44,331 nt of DNA from Vibrio variabilis (GTDB lineage Bacteria; Pseudomonadota; Gammaproteobacteria; Enterobacterales; Vibrionaceae): positions 1-44,331 of the forward strand of contig NZ_JYJK01000010.1 in the NCBI RefSeq assembly GCF_003263785.1, read 5' to 3'. Shown piece after piece: positions 17,158-27,922 of this stretch. The stretch's first letter is position 1. Each line of letters starts with the position of its first letter. The notes under the pieces were generated by a model that made no database searches, was not told the DNA's origin, and saw only the letters and a list, made by a program, of their open reading frames with translations. The translations under genes were made by a program, and so were the position numbers.

Positions 17158-19190
17158 ATGATGGTCGCGACAGATTGGTTGTTGGTTGCGGTAGGGTGTC
17201 ACCTTCTAGCAAGTATTGTCAGTTTGCTTGGTAATAGTAAGCGCGAGGCTCAATTGCTTGTTATAACAGGGGTGCTTACCGCTTTAGCAGGGGCAGTGGT
17301 GTTATTGCTGCTGTGTTTTCATTACTGAGTGGTGGTTCAGTTCCAATTGAATTGCCGAGCGTTTTTTTATTTCTCTGAACTTGTAGTGCATTTTGACATG
17401 CTAGCCAGTTATATGGTGTTGGTTATCTCTTTAATTGCGCTAGCATCTGGTATTTATGCGATAGATTACTTGCAGGAATATGTCGGAAAAGGAGCGTGGG
17501 CAATTACGTTTTTCTTGAACATATTTGTGGTCTCCATGATAGCTGTGATCGTCGTTGCGAACAGTTTCTATTTCATTATCTTCTTCGAGATGATGTCGTT
17601 CGCTTCCTATTTTCTCGTATTGGTTGAGCAGAATGGCAAGAGTGTTCGGGCTGGTTTGCAGTACTTTATTATCGCCCATGCTGGGTCAGTCTTTATTATG
17701 GTGGCGTTTTTCTTACTGTATCAAGAGACGGGCAGCCTAAACTTTGCAGATTACAGCAATCTAGCACTCTCTCCAGCCAAGGCATCCATTATCTTTGTGT
17801 TAGCGTTTTTGGGTTTTGGAGCCAAAGCAGGGATGATTACTTTGCACGCTTGGTTGCCTCTAGCTCACCCAGCGGCTCCGTCTCACGCTTCGGCGTTGAT
17901 GTCTGGCGTTATGGTCAAAATTGGTGTGTTTGGAATCATCAAATTTGGCTTAGTGTTTCTTGGGGCGTCTCAAGCGTGGTGGGGTTATGTCGTTTTAGCA
18001 TTTGGCGCGCTGTCTTCCGTTCTCGGCGTTATGTACGCGCTTGCTGAGCATGACATTAAACGATTACTGGCTTATCACACCGTTGAAAATGTGGGTATCA
18101 TTTTGCTGGGTGTCGGTGTTGCGATGATCGCGACAGCACACAATAGTCCAGTGATTGCTGCTATCGGTTTGTTGGGTGCCTTGTATCACTTACTCAATCA
18201 TGCGGTATTTAAGAGCTTACTCTTCTTTGGTGCGGGATCTGTCATCTACCGCATTCACACGAAAGATATGGACTCCATGGGCGGCCTCGGAAAGCTGATG
18301 CCATACACGGCCGTTGCTTTCCTCATCGGAACAATGGCCATTTCTGCATTACCACCTCTTAACGGGTTTGTTAGTGAGTGGTTTATTTATCAATCGTTGT
18401 TTTCTATCAGCCAGCAACCTCAGTTGGTGATGATGATTGCAGGTCCTATTGCCATCGTGATGTTAGCGATCACCGGCGCATTGGCATGTATGTGTTTTGT
18501 TAAAGTCTATGGCCTCTGTTTTGGCGGAGCTCCTCGTTCTGAAGCGGCTCAATCTGCGACTGAAGTTCCTGCCACTATGGTGACCAGTACATGGTTCCTC
18601 GCGCTCTTATGTGTCGGTTTGGGAGTTGGCGCACCCTGGGTTGCTCCTCATATCAGCGCGGTAGCGAGCAGTGTTTTGGCGATGCTACGGTTGAGGTAGC
18701 GCAGGCAACAACAATATACCCTGGTGATATTAGTCAAGCCACACTGTCGACACCAGTCATGGCAATAATGCTTGGGGCAATAGCGTTGGTCGTGCTACTT
18801 GCAGTGAAACCTTTTGGTCGTCATCGTTTGGAGCGACGAATTAAGGGTGAGCCTTGGGCTTGCGGCTATAAATTTGAGAACAGTATGACGGTTTCTGCAA
18901 GTGGCTTCACTCAGCCACTGCGCTCAATGTTTGCGCCTGCTTACCGTATCAGAAATATCCTTGACCCATCTCATTGGATGGCAGGGACACTCAGAACGAC
19001 GACTCAATTTGCCAAGCGTATCGAACCATCATTTGAGGTCTACTTAATTGATCCAGGACGCAAGGCAATTAGCTACCTATCTTCTTATGCCAGTAAAGTG
19101 CAAGGCGGTGATTTTAGAGTCTATTGCATCTATATGATCGTTGCGCTTTTGGCTTTACTCATCATCCCATTTACATCGGGAGTTAAATAA
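17158..19190 (+). CDS. hyfB: Hydrogenase-4 membrane subunit HyfB (three frame breaks)
   Basis: A complex I-like antiporter subunit (NuoL/MrpD family) of the membrane arm, with many membrane helices. Conserved stretches are ASYMVLVISL, FFEMMSFASYFLVL, FGAKAGMITLHAWLP-LAHPAAPSHASALMSGVMVK, HLLNHAVFKSLLFFGAG and the C-terminal EPWACGYKFEN. Breaks: G4 17290-17293 (one missing), T7 17362-17368 (one extra) and about 18674-18679 (one missing). The first two compensate, which leaves the early TGA at 17326 in frame but makes it an artefact. Corrected length is about 677 residues (E. coli 672). Starts right after the hyfA stop and ends in a TAATG overlap with hyfC. Confidence 0.9.
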
Positions 19191-20143
19191 TGCCTGAACT
19201 CACGACTTTATCTACCCAATGGGTTGTTCTTGGCGCGCTTCAAGCAGCATTGGTGCTGACGTTGGTGCCCTTGGCAACCGGGTTTTCACGCTTAATTCGA
19301 GCCCGCATGCATTCGCGTCGAGGGGCGGGAATTTTACAGGAATATCGGGATCTCAACAAACTGCTCAGACGACAAGCTGTCGGCCCTGCGAACTCAGGTT
19401 TGTCTTTTAAGATCATGCCCTGGATTTTGGTTGTGACGATGCTTCTCATCGTCATCGCCCTTCCTGTGCTGACCTACCGCTCTCCAGTGCCAATGTCTGG
19501 AGACTTAATTACCGTCATCTATCTGTTTGCTATTTATAGATTCTTCTTCTCATTGTCTGGCATAGATAGCAATAGCATGTTCGCGGGCATCGGCAGTAGT
19601 CGGGAGCTCACTATCGGGGTGTTGGTAGAGCCTGTATTAATGCTCGCGACAATTGTTGTCGCTCTTGTCGCGGGTTCGACGGACTTGAGTGTGATGGGGC
19701 AAGCGGTCGCAACTGAAGCGAGCGAATACCCCATTGTTTTGATGCTTGCCTGCGTGGCCTGTGCATTTTCTGTGTTCATTGAAATGGGCAAGATGCCATT
19801 CGATGTTGCAGAAGCGGAACAGGAAATACAGGAAGGACCATTGACAGAATACTCTGGTCTGGAACTGGCGTTAATTAAGTTGGGTCTTGGACTGAAGCAA
19901 GTTGTGATTGCAATGTTCTTTATCGCTATGTTCATACCGTGGGGTAAAGCCAACGATCTCACTGTTATTGGTTTGATTGGTGCGTTCGCGCTGTTAGTCA
20001 TCAAGGTGGGCGTGTTGATGCTGTTTGTGTGTATCTTTGAAAACAGTGTCGCTCGTGTTCGCTTTGTTGATTCGGGCCATATCACTTGGTCTGCTTTTGC
20101 CTTTGCTGTGTTGGCAACGGCGTTCTATATCTTAAGTGTGTGA
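19190..20143 (+). CDS. hyfC: Hydrogenase-4 membrane subunit HyfC
   Basis: A 317-residue NuoH-family membrane protein (HyfC/HycD) that connects the soluble hydrogenase to the membrane arm. About eight membrane helices. The family loops are ILQEYRDLNKLLRRQ, FAGIGSSRELTIG (quinone-site-like loop) and FIEMGKMPFDVAEAEQEIQEG, the acidic loop that faces HyfG. The length equals E. coli HyfC (about 315). The start overlaps the hyfB stop and the frame is clean. Confidence 0.94.
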   Translation: MPELTTLSTQWVVLGALQAALVLTLVPLATGFSRLIRARMHSRRGAGILQEYRDLNKLLRRQAVGPANSGLSFKIMPWILVVTMLLIVIALPVLTYRSPVPMSGDLITVIYLFAIYRFFFSLSGIDSNSMFAGIGSSRELTIGVLVEPVLMLATIVVALVAGSTDLSVMGQAVATEASEYPIVLMLACVACAFSVFIEMGKMPFDVAEAEQEIQEGPLTEYSGLELALIKLGLGLKQVVIAMFFIAMFIPWGKANDLTVIGLIGAFALLVIKVGVLMLFVCIFENSVARVRFVDSGHITWSAFAFAVLATAFYILSV

Positions 20144-20153
20144 GGACAAGGTT

Positions 20154-21659
20154 ATGGAATTGATTGCGTTGCTCTCCATTTTCGTTCCATTTATAGGAAC
20201 ATTATTCATCTTTGTATTACCTCAGTTGCGAATAGAGTCCACTCTTGAAGTGAACGGTGGTGTCGCCAGTTATGCTTATAAAGATAACAACAATTTAGTT
20301 CGCAGTTTGTGCCAGTTTGGGGCTGGTATCGCGACGTTACTTTCAGTGCTACTGGCTTTTCAGTTCTACAGTAGCGGTATGGTACCCATTACGATAGATA
20401 TTGTTTCGCTTGGCAACACACTTTTGTTTGGTTTGGTTATAGACAAAGTCAGTACATTGATTTTGGTTGCTGTAGTCGCGATTGGCTTTGTTGTTGTGAT
20501 GTATTCGCAAGCATACATGAGCCAAGACAACAAAGAACATGCACAAGTCGCGACACCGAGGTATTACGCTTTCCTATTAGCTTTTATTGGCGCAATGGCT
20601 GGGGTGGTCTTATCGTCAACCATCTTAGGCCAGTTGCTGTTCTTTGAGATTACTGGAGCGTGTTCTTGGGCATTAATTAGTTACTACCAAACCAACAAAG
20701 CCGGGTCCTCAGCGCTTAAAGCGCTAGTTGTTACTCACATTGGTTCACTGGGTCTATTTATTGCCGCTGCATCTTTGTTTGTTTCCACGGGTACTTTTGA
20801 ACTTGCAGCGATTGCCAAGCTATCACCTGAAATGAAGGTGTTTGTTTTATTTGGGATCCTATTTGCGGCATGGGCTAAATCAGCCCAGCTGCCTCTCCAT
20901 ATGTGGCTTCCTGATGCGATGAATGCACCTACACCGATCAGTGCCTATTTACATGCGGCATCTATGGTCAAAGTTGGGGTGTATATTTTTGCTCGCGCAA
21001 TATTGGGTGCTGATGGTGTTCCAGAGGTGGTGGCTTACATTGGCATTTTTGGAGCCACTGTCACTATGCTCTACGGCTTCCTGATGTACCTGCCGCAAAA
21101 AGATATGAAGCGCTTGTTGGCCTATTCAACCATCGCACAGTTAGCCTACATATTTTTGGCATTGTCGGTGGCGGCTCTGGGCTCGGATTTGGCATTTGAA
21201 AGTGCGGTGACATACATATTCAATCATGCATTTGCCAAGTGCTTGTTATTTTTGATAGCAGGTGCACTGAGTTATGCCTGTGGTACGCGAATGCTAAATG
21301 AGATTCGAGGACTATTGAAAGGGTCTCCAGTGCTTGCGGTCGGTTTTTGTATTGGGGCAATGACTATCGCAGGTGTTCCACCTTTAGCTGTTTTTTTCAG
21401 CAAGTTTCCTATGTTCATGGCGGGCTTTAGCCTGATAGATACGCATCCCATATTGGCGGCAATTCTTGGGATTGCTTTGATTGAGTCCCTTGGTACGTTT
21501 GCTTGGTTGCTCTATTGGTTCGGTAAGACAGTGATAGGTGAACCCTCAGAGAACGTATCGTCAATGATGCCACTTCCAATGGTTATGAAAACGACGCTCA
21601 TCGCCTTGATGGTTATGTGCTTTCTATCCAGTTTCATTGCTTCTTCATGGCTAAGCTAA
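20154..21659 (+). CDS. hyfD: Hydrogenase-4 antiporter-like subunit HyfD
   Basis: A 501-residue complex I NuoL/M/N-type subunit, present in Hyf (hydrogenase-4) but absent from Hyc (hydrogenase-3), so it marks the larger membrane arm. Motifs include WAKSAQLPLHMWLPDAMNAPTPISAYLHA in two blocks (TM7-8 proton-path lysine and histidines), KDMKRLLAYSTIAQLAY and GVPPLAVFFSKFP. ATG 20154 follows AGGACAAGG, just after the hyfC stop; an in-frame codon at 20136 lacks a site and lies inside hyfC. Confidence 0.92.
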   Translation: MELIALLSIFVPFIGTLFIFVLPQLRIESTLEVNGGVASYAYKDNNNLVRSLCQFGAGIATLLSVLLAFQFYSSGMVPITIDIVSLGNTLLFGLVIDKVSTLILVAVVAIGFVVVMYSQAYMSQDNKEHAQVATPRYYAFLLAFIGAMAGVVLSSTILGQLLFFEITGACSWALISYYQTNKAGSSALKALVVTHIGSLGLFIAAASLFVSTGTFELAAIAKLSPEMKVFVLFGILFAAWAKSAQLPLHMWLPDAMNAPTPISAYLHAASMVKVGVYIFARAILGADGVPEVVAYIGIFGATVTMLYGFLMYLPQKDMKRLLAYSTIAQLAYIFLALSVAALGSDLAFESAVTYIFNHAFAKCLLFLIAGALSYACGTRMLNEIRGLLKGSPVLAVGFCIGAMTIAGVPPLAVFFSKFPMFMAGFSLIDTHPILAAILGIALIESLGTFAWLLYWFGKTVIGEPSENVSSMMPLPMVMKTTLIALMVMCFLSSFIASSWLS

Positions 21660-21668
21660 GGATGTGTT

Positions 21669-22313
21669 ATGAATGAACTCATTAATAATTTAGCGGGCCT
21701 TCTTGTGGTGACTTCTTTTTTAGTTGTGATCGCTAGAGGAGTCGGTATTAGTGCTGGTTTATATGCAATACAGTCTATGGTGCTAGTCTTGCTGTTCTGC
21801 ACTATTGCATATAAATATGATGCTCATAGTCTATACAGTTGGTCGGTCACGGCAGTGCTGACCAAAGTGATTCTTCTCCCCGCGATCTTGTTCTTCCAGC
21901 TACGAAGATTAAGTGATCCTGATGCGGATAAAAATCGTTTCCACCCGCTTGCGATAGCTTCAGTCGTCGCACTGCTGAGCGTTGCGAGCATACTTGTGGT
22001 TGAACCTGTTGCGCTTCCGTTAGTTGCAGACCTTAAGCCTGTATTGGCTGTGTCATTAGCTCACTTTTTTATTGGCATTCTTTGCATCGTCACAAACCGC
22101 AACATCCTAAAACAACTCTTTGGCTATTGCTTAATGGAGAATGGTGCCTCTCTAATGCTTGCACTAATGGCTCATAGCGCACCGCACTTGTTAGAAGTTG
22201 GGATCACGATTGATGCGTTTTTCACTGTGATCATTATGGTTGTTTTGTCACGTCTAGTGTTTAAAAACATTCAAACGCTTGATGCAAGCAAACTGAATGT
22301 TTTAAAGGGGTAG
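21669..22313 (+). CDS. hyfE: Hydrogenase-4 membrane subunit HyfE
   Basis: A 214-residue NuoK-related membrane protein with about seven helices (VTSFLVVIARGVG, AVLTKVILLPAILFFQLR, HFFIGILCIVTNRNILKQLFGY, MENGASLMLALMAHS). HyfE is the small subunit of the hydrogenase-4 arm, close to E. coli HyfE (216). It lies between hyfD and hyfF with 4-10 bp spacers and continues the operon. Confidence 0.92.
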   Translation: MNELINNLAGLLVVTSFLVVIARGVGISAGLYAIQSMVLVLLFCTIAYKYDAHSLYSWSVTAVLTKVILLPAILFFQLRRLSDPDADKNRFHPLAIASVVALLSVASILVVEPVALPLVADLKPVLAVSLAHFFIGILCIVTNRNILKQLFGYCLMENGASLMLALMAHSAPHLLEVGITIDAFFTVIIMVVLSRLVFKNIQTLDASKLNVLKG

Positions 22314-22317
22314 CGTT

Positions 22318-23898
22318 ATGAATACGTTAGAAAACTTACTCCCGATATTAATTGGTATCCCTTTTTGTGTCGGTGCAATATCGTTATTGAACGCGTTTTT
22401 TAAGCACAGCTCTAATCGAGTGTTGGTAACCCTTCATGTTGTGAGCATTGTTTCTATTGCCGTTATCTCCAGTTTACTGGCAGTAGATGTGTTTATGTCG
22501 GGAACCTTACTCACAAGCGGTGAGTGGTTCATTTTAGATCCGTTGTCATCGCTATTCTTGGTGGTGCTTGCACTCGTTACTGTGATTACCGGAGTCTACT
22601 CAATTGGCTATATTGGTCATGAGTTTACTCATGGTGAACTTAGCGTCACTCAGTTCTCTCTTTACTATGGGCTGTTCAATGTGTTCGTAGCCACAATGAT
22701 AGTGGCACTTACCACGAATAACATTGTCTTGATGTGGGTAGCAATTGAGGCGACGACAGTGAGCTCTACATTCCTAGTGGGTATTTATTTTCAGCGCTCT
22801 TCATTGGAGGCTGCATGGAAATACATCATGTTGTGCAGTATTGGTATTGCTCTAGGGTTATTTGGCACCGTGTTAACGTACGCAAATGGTGTCGCGGTGT
22901 TTGATTCGGCGACGAAAGCGTTGTTATGGACCGATATTAGAGACAACGCTGCGCTGCTTGACCCACAGCTTATCCAAATTGGATTTGTTTTCATCATGAT
23001 AGGTTTTGGCACAAAGATGGGGTTATTCCCAATGCACACCTGGTTACCGGATGCACACTCTGAAGCTCCGAGTCCGGTATCTGCTTTGCTATCAGCCGGC
23101 CTATTGAACTGTGCATTTCTGGTTATTCTCAGACACTATGTCATTGGCACTGAGGTGTTAGGCAGCGATTTTACTAACGCATTTTTCATTGGGTTTGGGC
23201 TGCTATCCATTGGATTTTCCGCGTTCCTCATTTTAGTTCAGAGCGACGTTAAGCGGCTGTTGGCTTATTCAAGTGTGGAAAATATGGGTTTGATTGCACT
23301 TGCGGTAGGTCTTGGACCTCTCGGGGTGTTCGCCGCAATGCTGCATGTCATTAATCATAGTTTGGGTAAAACGCTGATGTTCTGTGGCGCAGGCAACATT
23401 ATGCTCAAGTACGGGACCCGAGATATGAATGCGATTAAAGGGATTGTTAAAGTCGCTCCTTGGACCGGTGTTCTATTTGGTTGTGGTGCACTGGCACTTG
23501 CTGGAATGCCGCCTTTTAATCTCTTTATCAGTGAATTTTTGGTTATCTGCTCTGGGATTTATAGTCAGCATCCCGTGCTGACGATAGTGGTTCTTCTATT
23601 GTTAACCATCGTTTTAGCAGGTTTTGCTCGCCTAGTTTCAAAATGTGTGTTCGGAACTTCTCCAAAAGCGATGGAGAGAGGTGAGTTTGGTATCTCGACG
23701 GTTGCACCTTTGGTCGTTGTTATCGCCATGATGTTAGTAATGGGGACCAATATCCCTGCGTTTGTTGTTGATGGTGCGGATATGGCTGCACAAGTTGTGC
23801 TCAATGAAACTGAGCACTCAGTTCTTGATTCTCTCGATTTACCGTGGGGAACGTTTACTAATAATAGTGACGCTGTCACTTTGATGAGCCAAGAGTAG
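22318..23898 (+). CDS. hyfF: Hydrogenase-4 antiporter-like subunit HyfF
   Basis: A 526-residue third NuoL/M/N-type subunit of the Hyf arm. Conserved parts are FILDPLSSLFLVVLALV, NNIVLMWVAIEATTVSSTFLVG, FGTKMGLFPMHTWLPDAHSEAPSP (split across the family motif), SDVKRLLAYSSVENMGL and GMPPFNLFISEF. E. coli HyfF also has 526 residues. Three antiporter-like subunits (B, D, F) in one complex suggest more ion-pumping capacity than the Hyc enzyme (family inference). The frame is intact. Confidence 0.93.
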   Translation: MNTLENLLPILIGIPFCVGAISLLNAFFKHSSNRVLVTLHVVSIVSIAVISSLLAVDVFMSGTLLTSGEWFILDPLSSLFLVVLALVTVITGVYSIGYIGHEFTHGELSVTQFSLYYGLFNVFVATMIVALTTNNIVLMWVAIEATTVSSTFLVGIYFQRSSLEAAWKYIMLCSIGIALGLFGTVLTYANGVAVFDSATKALLWTDIRDNAALLDPQLIQIGFVFIMIGFGTKMGLFPMHTWLPDAHSEAPSPVSALLSAGLLNCAFLVILRHYVIGTEVLGSDFTNAFFIGFGLLSIGFSAFLILVQSDVKRLLAYSSVENMGLIALAVGLGPLGVFAAMLHVINHSLGKTLMFCGAGNIMLKYGTRDMNAIKGIVKVAPWTGVLFGCGALALAGMPPFNLFISEFLVICSGIYSQHPVLTIVVLLLLTIVLAGFARLVSKCVFGTSPKAMERGEFGISTVAPLVVVIAMMLVMGTNIPAFVVDGADMAAQVVLNETEHSVLDSLDLPWGTFTNNSDAVTLMSQE

Positions 23899-23908
23899 GA
23901 GTAGACCC

Positions 23909-25652
23909 ATGTTGGATAGCATTCTAGATAAAGTCACGACAAGCAAAGTCGGGCAGCAGTATGTTCAGGGAGTAAGGGAGCTCTTTCCTGGCGCCATTCA
24001 AAATGAAGAATGGCAAACCAGTAATCAAGTGACGATTACCGTAAAGATGACGGCGTTGGTTGATGTAATGAAGTGGCTGTATTACGAGCAGGGGGCTGGC
24101 TAACTGTTTCCTTTGGTAACGACGAACGAAGCCTCAATGGAGGGTTTGGCGTTTATCATTCACTTTCTATGGAGGGTGAGGTGAAGTCATGGGTTGTGGT
24201 TAAGGTACTGGTGCCGGAACATGAGCCGGAGTTTATCTCAATCACACCAGATATTCCCGCTGCGGTTTGGGGGAACGCGAAATTCGGGATATGTTTGGAC
24301 TTAAACCAGTAGGGCTGCCTGATGAGCGTCGCTTGATCTTACCAGACGATTGGCCAGAGGATTTGCATCCATTAAGAAAAGATGCAATGGATTACCGCCA
24401 GCGACCACAGCCGACCACCGAAGCGGAAACCTATCCGTTTGTAAACGAGCTGGGTGATGAGAGCAATCGCGTGATACCAGTTGGCCCGATGCATATTACC
24501 AATGATGAACCAGGACATTTCCGTCTCTTTGTTGAAGGAGAGCGAATCGTTGATGCGGATTATCGAATGTTCTATGTACATAGGGGTATGGAGAAACTTG
24601 CAGAGACTCGAATGGGCTATCAAGAAGTCGGCTTTTTGGCTGACCGAGTCTGTGGAATTTGTGGTTTCACACATAGTGTTGGTTATGCGAATTCAGTTGA
24701 AAACGCATTAGATGTGCCAGTTCCGGACCGAGCAAAAATGATTCGCACTATCTTGCTTGAAGTCGAGAGGTTGCATAGTCATATGTTAAACATTGGTCTC
24801 TCTAGTCACTTTGTCGGATTTGATTCCGGATTCATGCAGTTCTTCAGACTTCGAGAGAAAACAATGGAACTGGCTGAAGCATTAACCGGTGCAAGGAAAA
24901 CGTATGGTCTTAATCTCATCGGTGGTGTTCGTCGAGATTTGTTAAAAGAACAACGTAAGTTAGCCATCAAAATGGTTAAAGAAGTTCGACAAGAGTTTAC
25001 GGAGCTAGTTGAGGTGTTGCTCTCAACGCCAAATATTGAGAGCCGTATCTCAGGTGTTGGTGTCTTGGATAAGACCGTAGCGAGAGACTTTAGTCCTGTA
25101 GGCCCTCTAATTCGTGGTTCTGGCTTTGCTCGGGATGTTCGAGTTGTGCATGGTCAAACTTTTGAAGCCTACTCTGCTGTCCCTTCTGAAATACAGTTTT
25201 TGGATACTGGGGATGTTAAGGCAAGGGTGCTCATACGCGTACGTGAGACTTTTGACTCGCTAGATATCGTTCAATTTGGACTTGATCACCTTCCCCCAGG
25301 TGCGATCCTCACAGAAGACTTCGAGTACGTACCACACAAATTCGCTCTTGGTTACACCGAAGCGCCTCGCGGTGAAAACATTCACTGGAGTATGACCGGA
25401 GATAGTCAGAAGCTTTTCCGTTGGCGTTGCCGAGCTGCTACTTATGCAAATTGGCCAACATTACGTTATATGCTACGTGGCGCTAATGTGGCCGATGCCC
25501 CATTAATTATTGGTAGTTTGGATCCCTGCTATTCATGTACAGACCGAGTTACTGTTGTGGATACGAAAAAGCGCAGAAGCAAAACTATTCCTTACAAAGC
25601 GATTGAGCAATACAGCATCACTCGTAAGAACTCACCACTCAAAGATCTGTAG
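23909..25652 (+). CDS. hyfG: NiFe hydrogenase large subunit HyfG (two frame breaks)
   Basis: The H2-evolving catalytic subunit, with an N-terminal NuoC-like domain (about 1-170) fused to the NuoD-like NiFe domain. Ni ligands are in RVCGICGFTH and DPCYSCTDR, both plain Cys. The tail after CTDR (VTVVDTKKRRSK and on) is the segment removed by HycI once nickel is in. Breaks are at G5 24091-24095 and G5 24269-24273, each missing one G; repair restores EQGGWLTVSFGNDER and VWGEREIRDMFGL and gives 581 residues (E. coli HyfG 571, HycE 569). Identity with E. coli HycE/HyfG is high around both motifs. Confidence 0.95.
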
Positions 25653-25659
25653 GGGCAAT

Positions 25660-26241
25660 ATGTTTAAACTGATAAAAACGGTTCTTAAAACAGGCGATCA
25701 AACGGTCAAATACCCGTTTGCCCCTCTTGAAGTGGCGAAAGACTTTCGAGGCAAGCCAGAGCTAATTGCTAGCCAATGTATTTCCTGTGGGGCATGTGCA
25801 CGAGCGTGTCCCGCCAATGCGATCGTCATTGAAAATGATATTCCAGCTTTAGTTCGCCAATGGGAACTGTCGATTGCACGCTGCATTTATTGTGGACGCT
25901 GTGAAGAAGTGTGTCCTACTCGGGCTATTCGGTTGTCGGAAAGTTTTGAGCTTGCTGTCACAAATAAGCGTGACCTTTATGAAGTCGCAAAGTCAGATAT
26001 TGCGTGCTGTTTACAATGCGAAAAGCCTTTTGTACCTCAAAAGTTGCTGGACTATACCATAGGCCTACTGAAGCAAACTGGCATGAAGGCTGAGCAGCTT
26101 GAGCATAGTCGAGAGCAAATAAAAACGTGCCCAGAATGCCGTCGCAAAGACAATATGCTCGACGCGGCCAATGTGGCGTGCTCTGCATTTCTTCCTAAGT
26201 CAGAAAGCTCATTAAGTGAGCCAAAAGAGGAGGTGTTATGA
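25660..26241 (+). CDS. hyfH: Hydrogenase 4Fe-4S subunit HyfH
   Basis: A 193-residue NuoI/HycF-type protein with two [4Fe-4S] clusters: [15 protein letters not shown] (about residue 43) and [15 protein letters not shown] (about 76). The C-terminal region has extra CxxC pairs, CLQCEKPF and CPECRRKD, as in HycF. It carries electrons from HyfA/HydN towards HyfI. ATG 25660 with upstream AGGGG is chosen over an open frame extending back into hyfG. The stop overlaps the hyfI start (ATGA). Confidence 0.92.
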   Translation: MFKLIKTVLKTGDQTVKYPFAPLEVAKDFRGKPELIASQCISCGACARACPANAIVIENDIPALVRQWELSIARCIYCGRCEEVCPTRAIRLSESFELAVTNKRDLYEVAKSDIACCLQCEKPFVPQKLLDYTIGLLKQTGMKAEQLEHSREQIKTCPECRRKDNMLDAANVACSAFLPKSESSLSEPKEEVL

Positions 26242-27054
26242 AAGGTATCAAACAAATTGTATCGGCCGACCATACTCAAACTGTCCCAGTCCCTTTATCA
26301 AAGGAGCATCAAGCCTTAAAGCAAGAGCTGGCTAAAACCATTAAGCGTTCAGCGTATGTCTATCGGGTTGACTGTGGTGGTTGCAACGCTTGTGAGATTG
26401 AGATTTTTGCAGCGACTACCCCTGTTTATGATACCGAGCGCTTTGGCATTAAGGTTGTAGCAACCCCTCGTCATGCCGATATTTTGTTGTTTACAGGTGC
26501 AGTTACGCGTTCCACAAGGGGACCTGCTTTACGAGCTTATGAATCGGCCCCTGATCCAAAGATTGTTGTCTCTTATGGAGCTTGTGGCTGTGATGGGGGA
26601 TTTTCCACGATCTTTATTGTGTATGGGGGGCAGTGACAAAATTGTGCCTGTGGATGTGTATATTCCGGGGTGTCCTCCAACGCCAGCGGCAACGATTTAT
26701 GGGTTTGCAGTCGCGTTAGGTCTACTTGAGCAAAAAATGAAAGCCAAGACTCATGATGTTGATTCGACCGCCGCACAAGTTCGCCACCCGACCGTACCAA
26801 TGGACATTCGAGTGATGGTGGAGGCTGAAGCGCGTTTATTAGCAGGCTACCGACAAGGTGGAGATATTGCTGACGAACTTATGGTGATTTTTAGTCATTC
26901 AGACAGTCGAAACATTGACGAGAACATCAATACTTACTTAGCTGAGCGTGGCGATCCGCGTCTTACGGAAATTGTTCGACGATTGATGGCAAAGGTATCG
27001 GCCTCCTTAACAGGGTGTAGCAAACAAGCCTCGTCGAAGGGTATGCCGGCATGA
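26238..27054 (+). CDS. hyfI: NiFe hydrogenase small subunit HyfI/HycG (two frame breaks)
   Basis: A NuoB-family subunit with the proximal [4Fe-4S] cluster next to the NiFe site. Cys ligands are in [21 protein letters not shown] and [11 protein letters not shown]. Breaks are at T4 26601-26604 and G6 26625-26630, each missing one base; repair joins CDGG to [10 protein letters not shown] and [16 protein letters not shown] and gives 272 residues. The sequence ([37 protein letters not shown]) is closer to E. coli HycG than to HyfI, although the membrane arm is Hyf type. Positional naming as hyfI is used. Confidence 0.9.
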
Positions 27055-27467
27055 TAGTAGATAAAGTGTACTTTTATTGTCTGAACAGCAAGTTTGTTGA
27101 TAAAGACGATGTGCCCGAACAAATAAAGCAAGTGATGTATTACAGCTTAACTATCGGGCACCACCTTGGTGTAGTTGATTGCCTAGATGCTCGCGTGACT
27201 TGCAGTCGAGACGAATATCGGCGGTGGATCTCGTTATTTGAGTCAAACGCGTCCGTTCATCGAAAGCTATCTGGTTTTATGAAGTATGGCGAGATCACTA
27301 TTTTTCCTGAACATATTCATCAAATGGCGTTGGCAATGTCAAAGCTAGATGGAAAAGCCCTAGACCAGAAGCAGCGTGATATTACGAAAACCATGATGGA
27401 AATGTTGCAGTCCATTCACCAAGAGCCAAGTATGTACATTATGATTCGAGGGCATAACAGTGACTAA
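27051..27467 (+). CDS. hyfJ: Formate hydrogenlyase maturation protein, HycH/HyfJ family
   Basis: A 138-residue soluble protein. [40 protein letters not shown] and [16 protein letters not shown] match the HycH/HyfJ family (E. coli HycH is 136 residues). HycH is needed for maturation of the large subunit, by an unresolved mechanism. The start overlaps the hyfI stop and the end overlaps hycI by 8 bp, so expression is coupled. Confidence 0.9.
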   Translation: MIVDKVYFYCLNSKFVDKDDVPEQIKQVMYYSLTIGHHLGVVDCLDARVTCSRDEYRRWISLFESNASVHRKLSGFMKYGEITIFPEHIHQMALAMSKLDGKALDQKQRDITKTMMEMLQSIHQEPSMYIMIRGHNSD

Positions 27468-27918
27468 ACAAGTATTGGTAACAGTAGGTAATGCGATGAT
27501 GGGTGACGATGGAGCGGGTCCTTACTTGGCAGAGCGCTTGTTAAGCGAACCCATTGAGAACTGGATGTTACTTGATGGTGGTACGATGCCGGAGGATAGT
27601 CTCTACAAAATCAGACAAATTCAGCCAGATAGAGTGGTCGTTGTAGATGCTGCTGACTTTGGTGAAAAGGCTGGAGAAATTCGCATTATCGGTGCAGAAA
27701 CGATCAACGACATGTTTATGGTTTCCACCCATGCCCTTCCTTTGAACTTCTTCATAGAAGAGCTGGAAACGTTTGTTCCTGAGGTGACTTTTGTTGGCAT
27801 TCAGCCAGCCATTGTTGCTTTCTCATTTCCCATGACTGAAATGGTAAAAAAGAGCGTTGATGAAATCTATAACAGATTAACGTCATGGAAGGGTAGCACT
27901 GAGTTTGAACATTGTTAA
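27460..27918 (+). CDS. hycI: Hydrogenase maturation protease HycI
   Basis: A 152-residue M52 endopeptidase that cuts the C-terminal tail from HyfG after nickel insertion. The nickel-sensing acidic residues are in VGNAMMGDDGAGP (Asp/Glu 16-like) and VVDAADFGEKAG (Asp 62-like), with the His in STHALPL. The start is GTG 27460, overlapping hyfJ. E. coli keeps hycI in the hyc operon and lacks a protease in hyf, so this operon is more self-sufficient than E. coli hyf. Confidence 0.92.
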   Translation: MTKQVLVTVGNAMMGDDGAGPYLAERLLSEPIENWMLLDGGTMPEDSLYKIRQIQPDRVVVVDAADFGEKAGEIRIIGAETINDMFMVSTHALPLNFFIEELETFVPEVTFVGIQPAIVAFSFPMTEMVKKSVDEIYNRLTSWKGSTEFEHC

Positions 27919-27922
27919 TTGG

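Noticed and set aside
17326..17328. TGA early in hyfB followed by the same open frame, suggesting a second Sec codon or readthrough
   Set aside because: The frame on both sides is the same only because two opposite indels (G4 17290-17293, T7 17362-17368) cancel. The frame between them reads through without stop and aligns with E. coli HyfB; no GGTCT-type SECIS loop follows.
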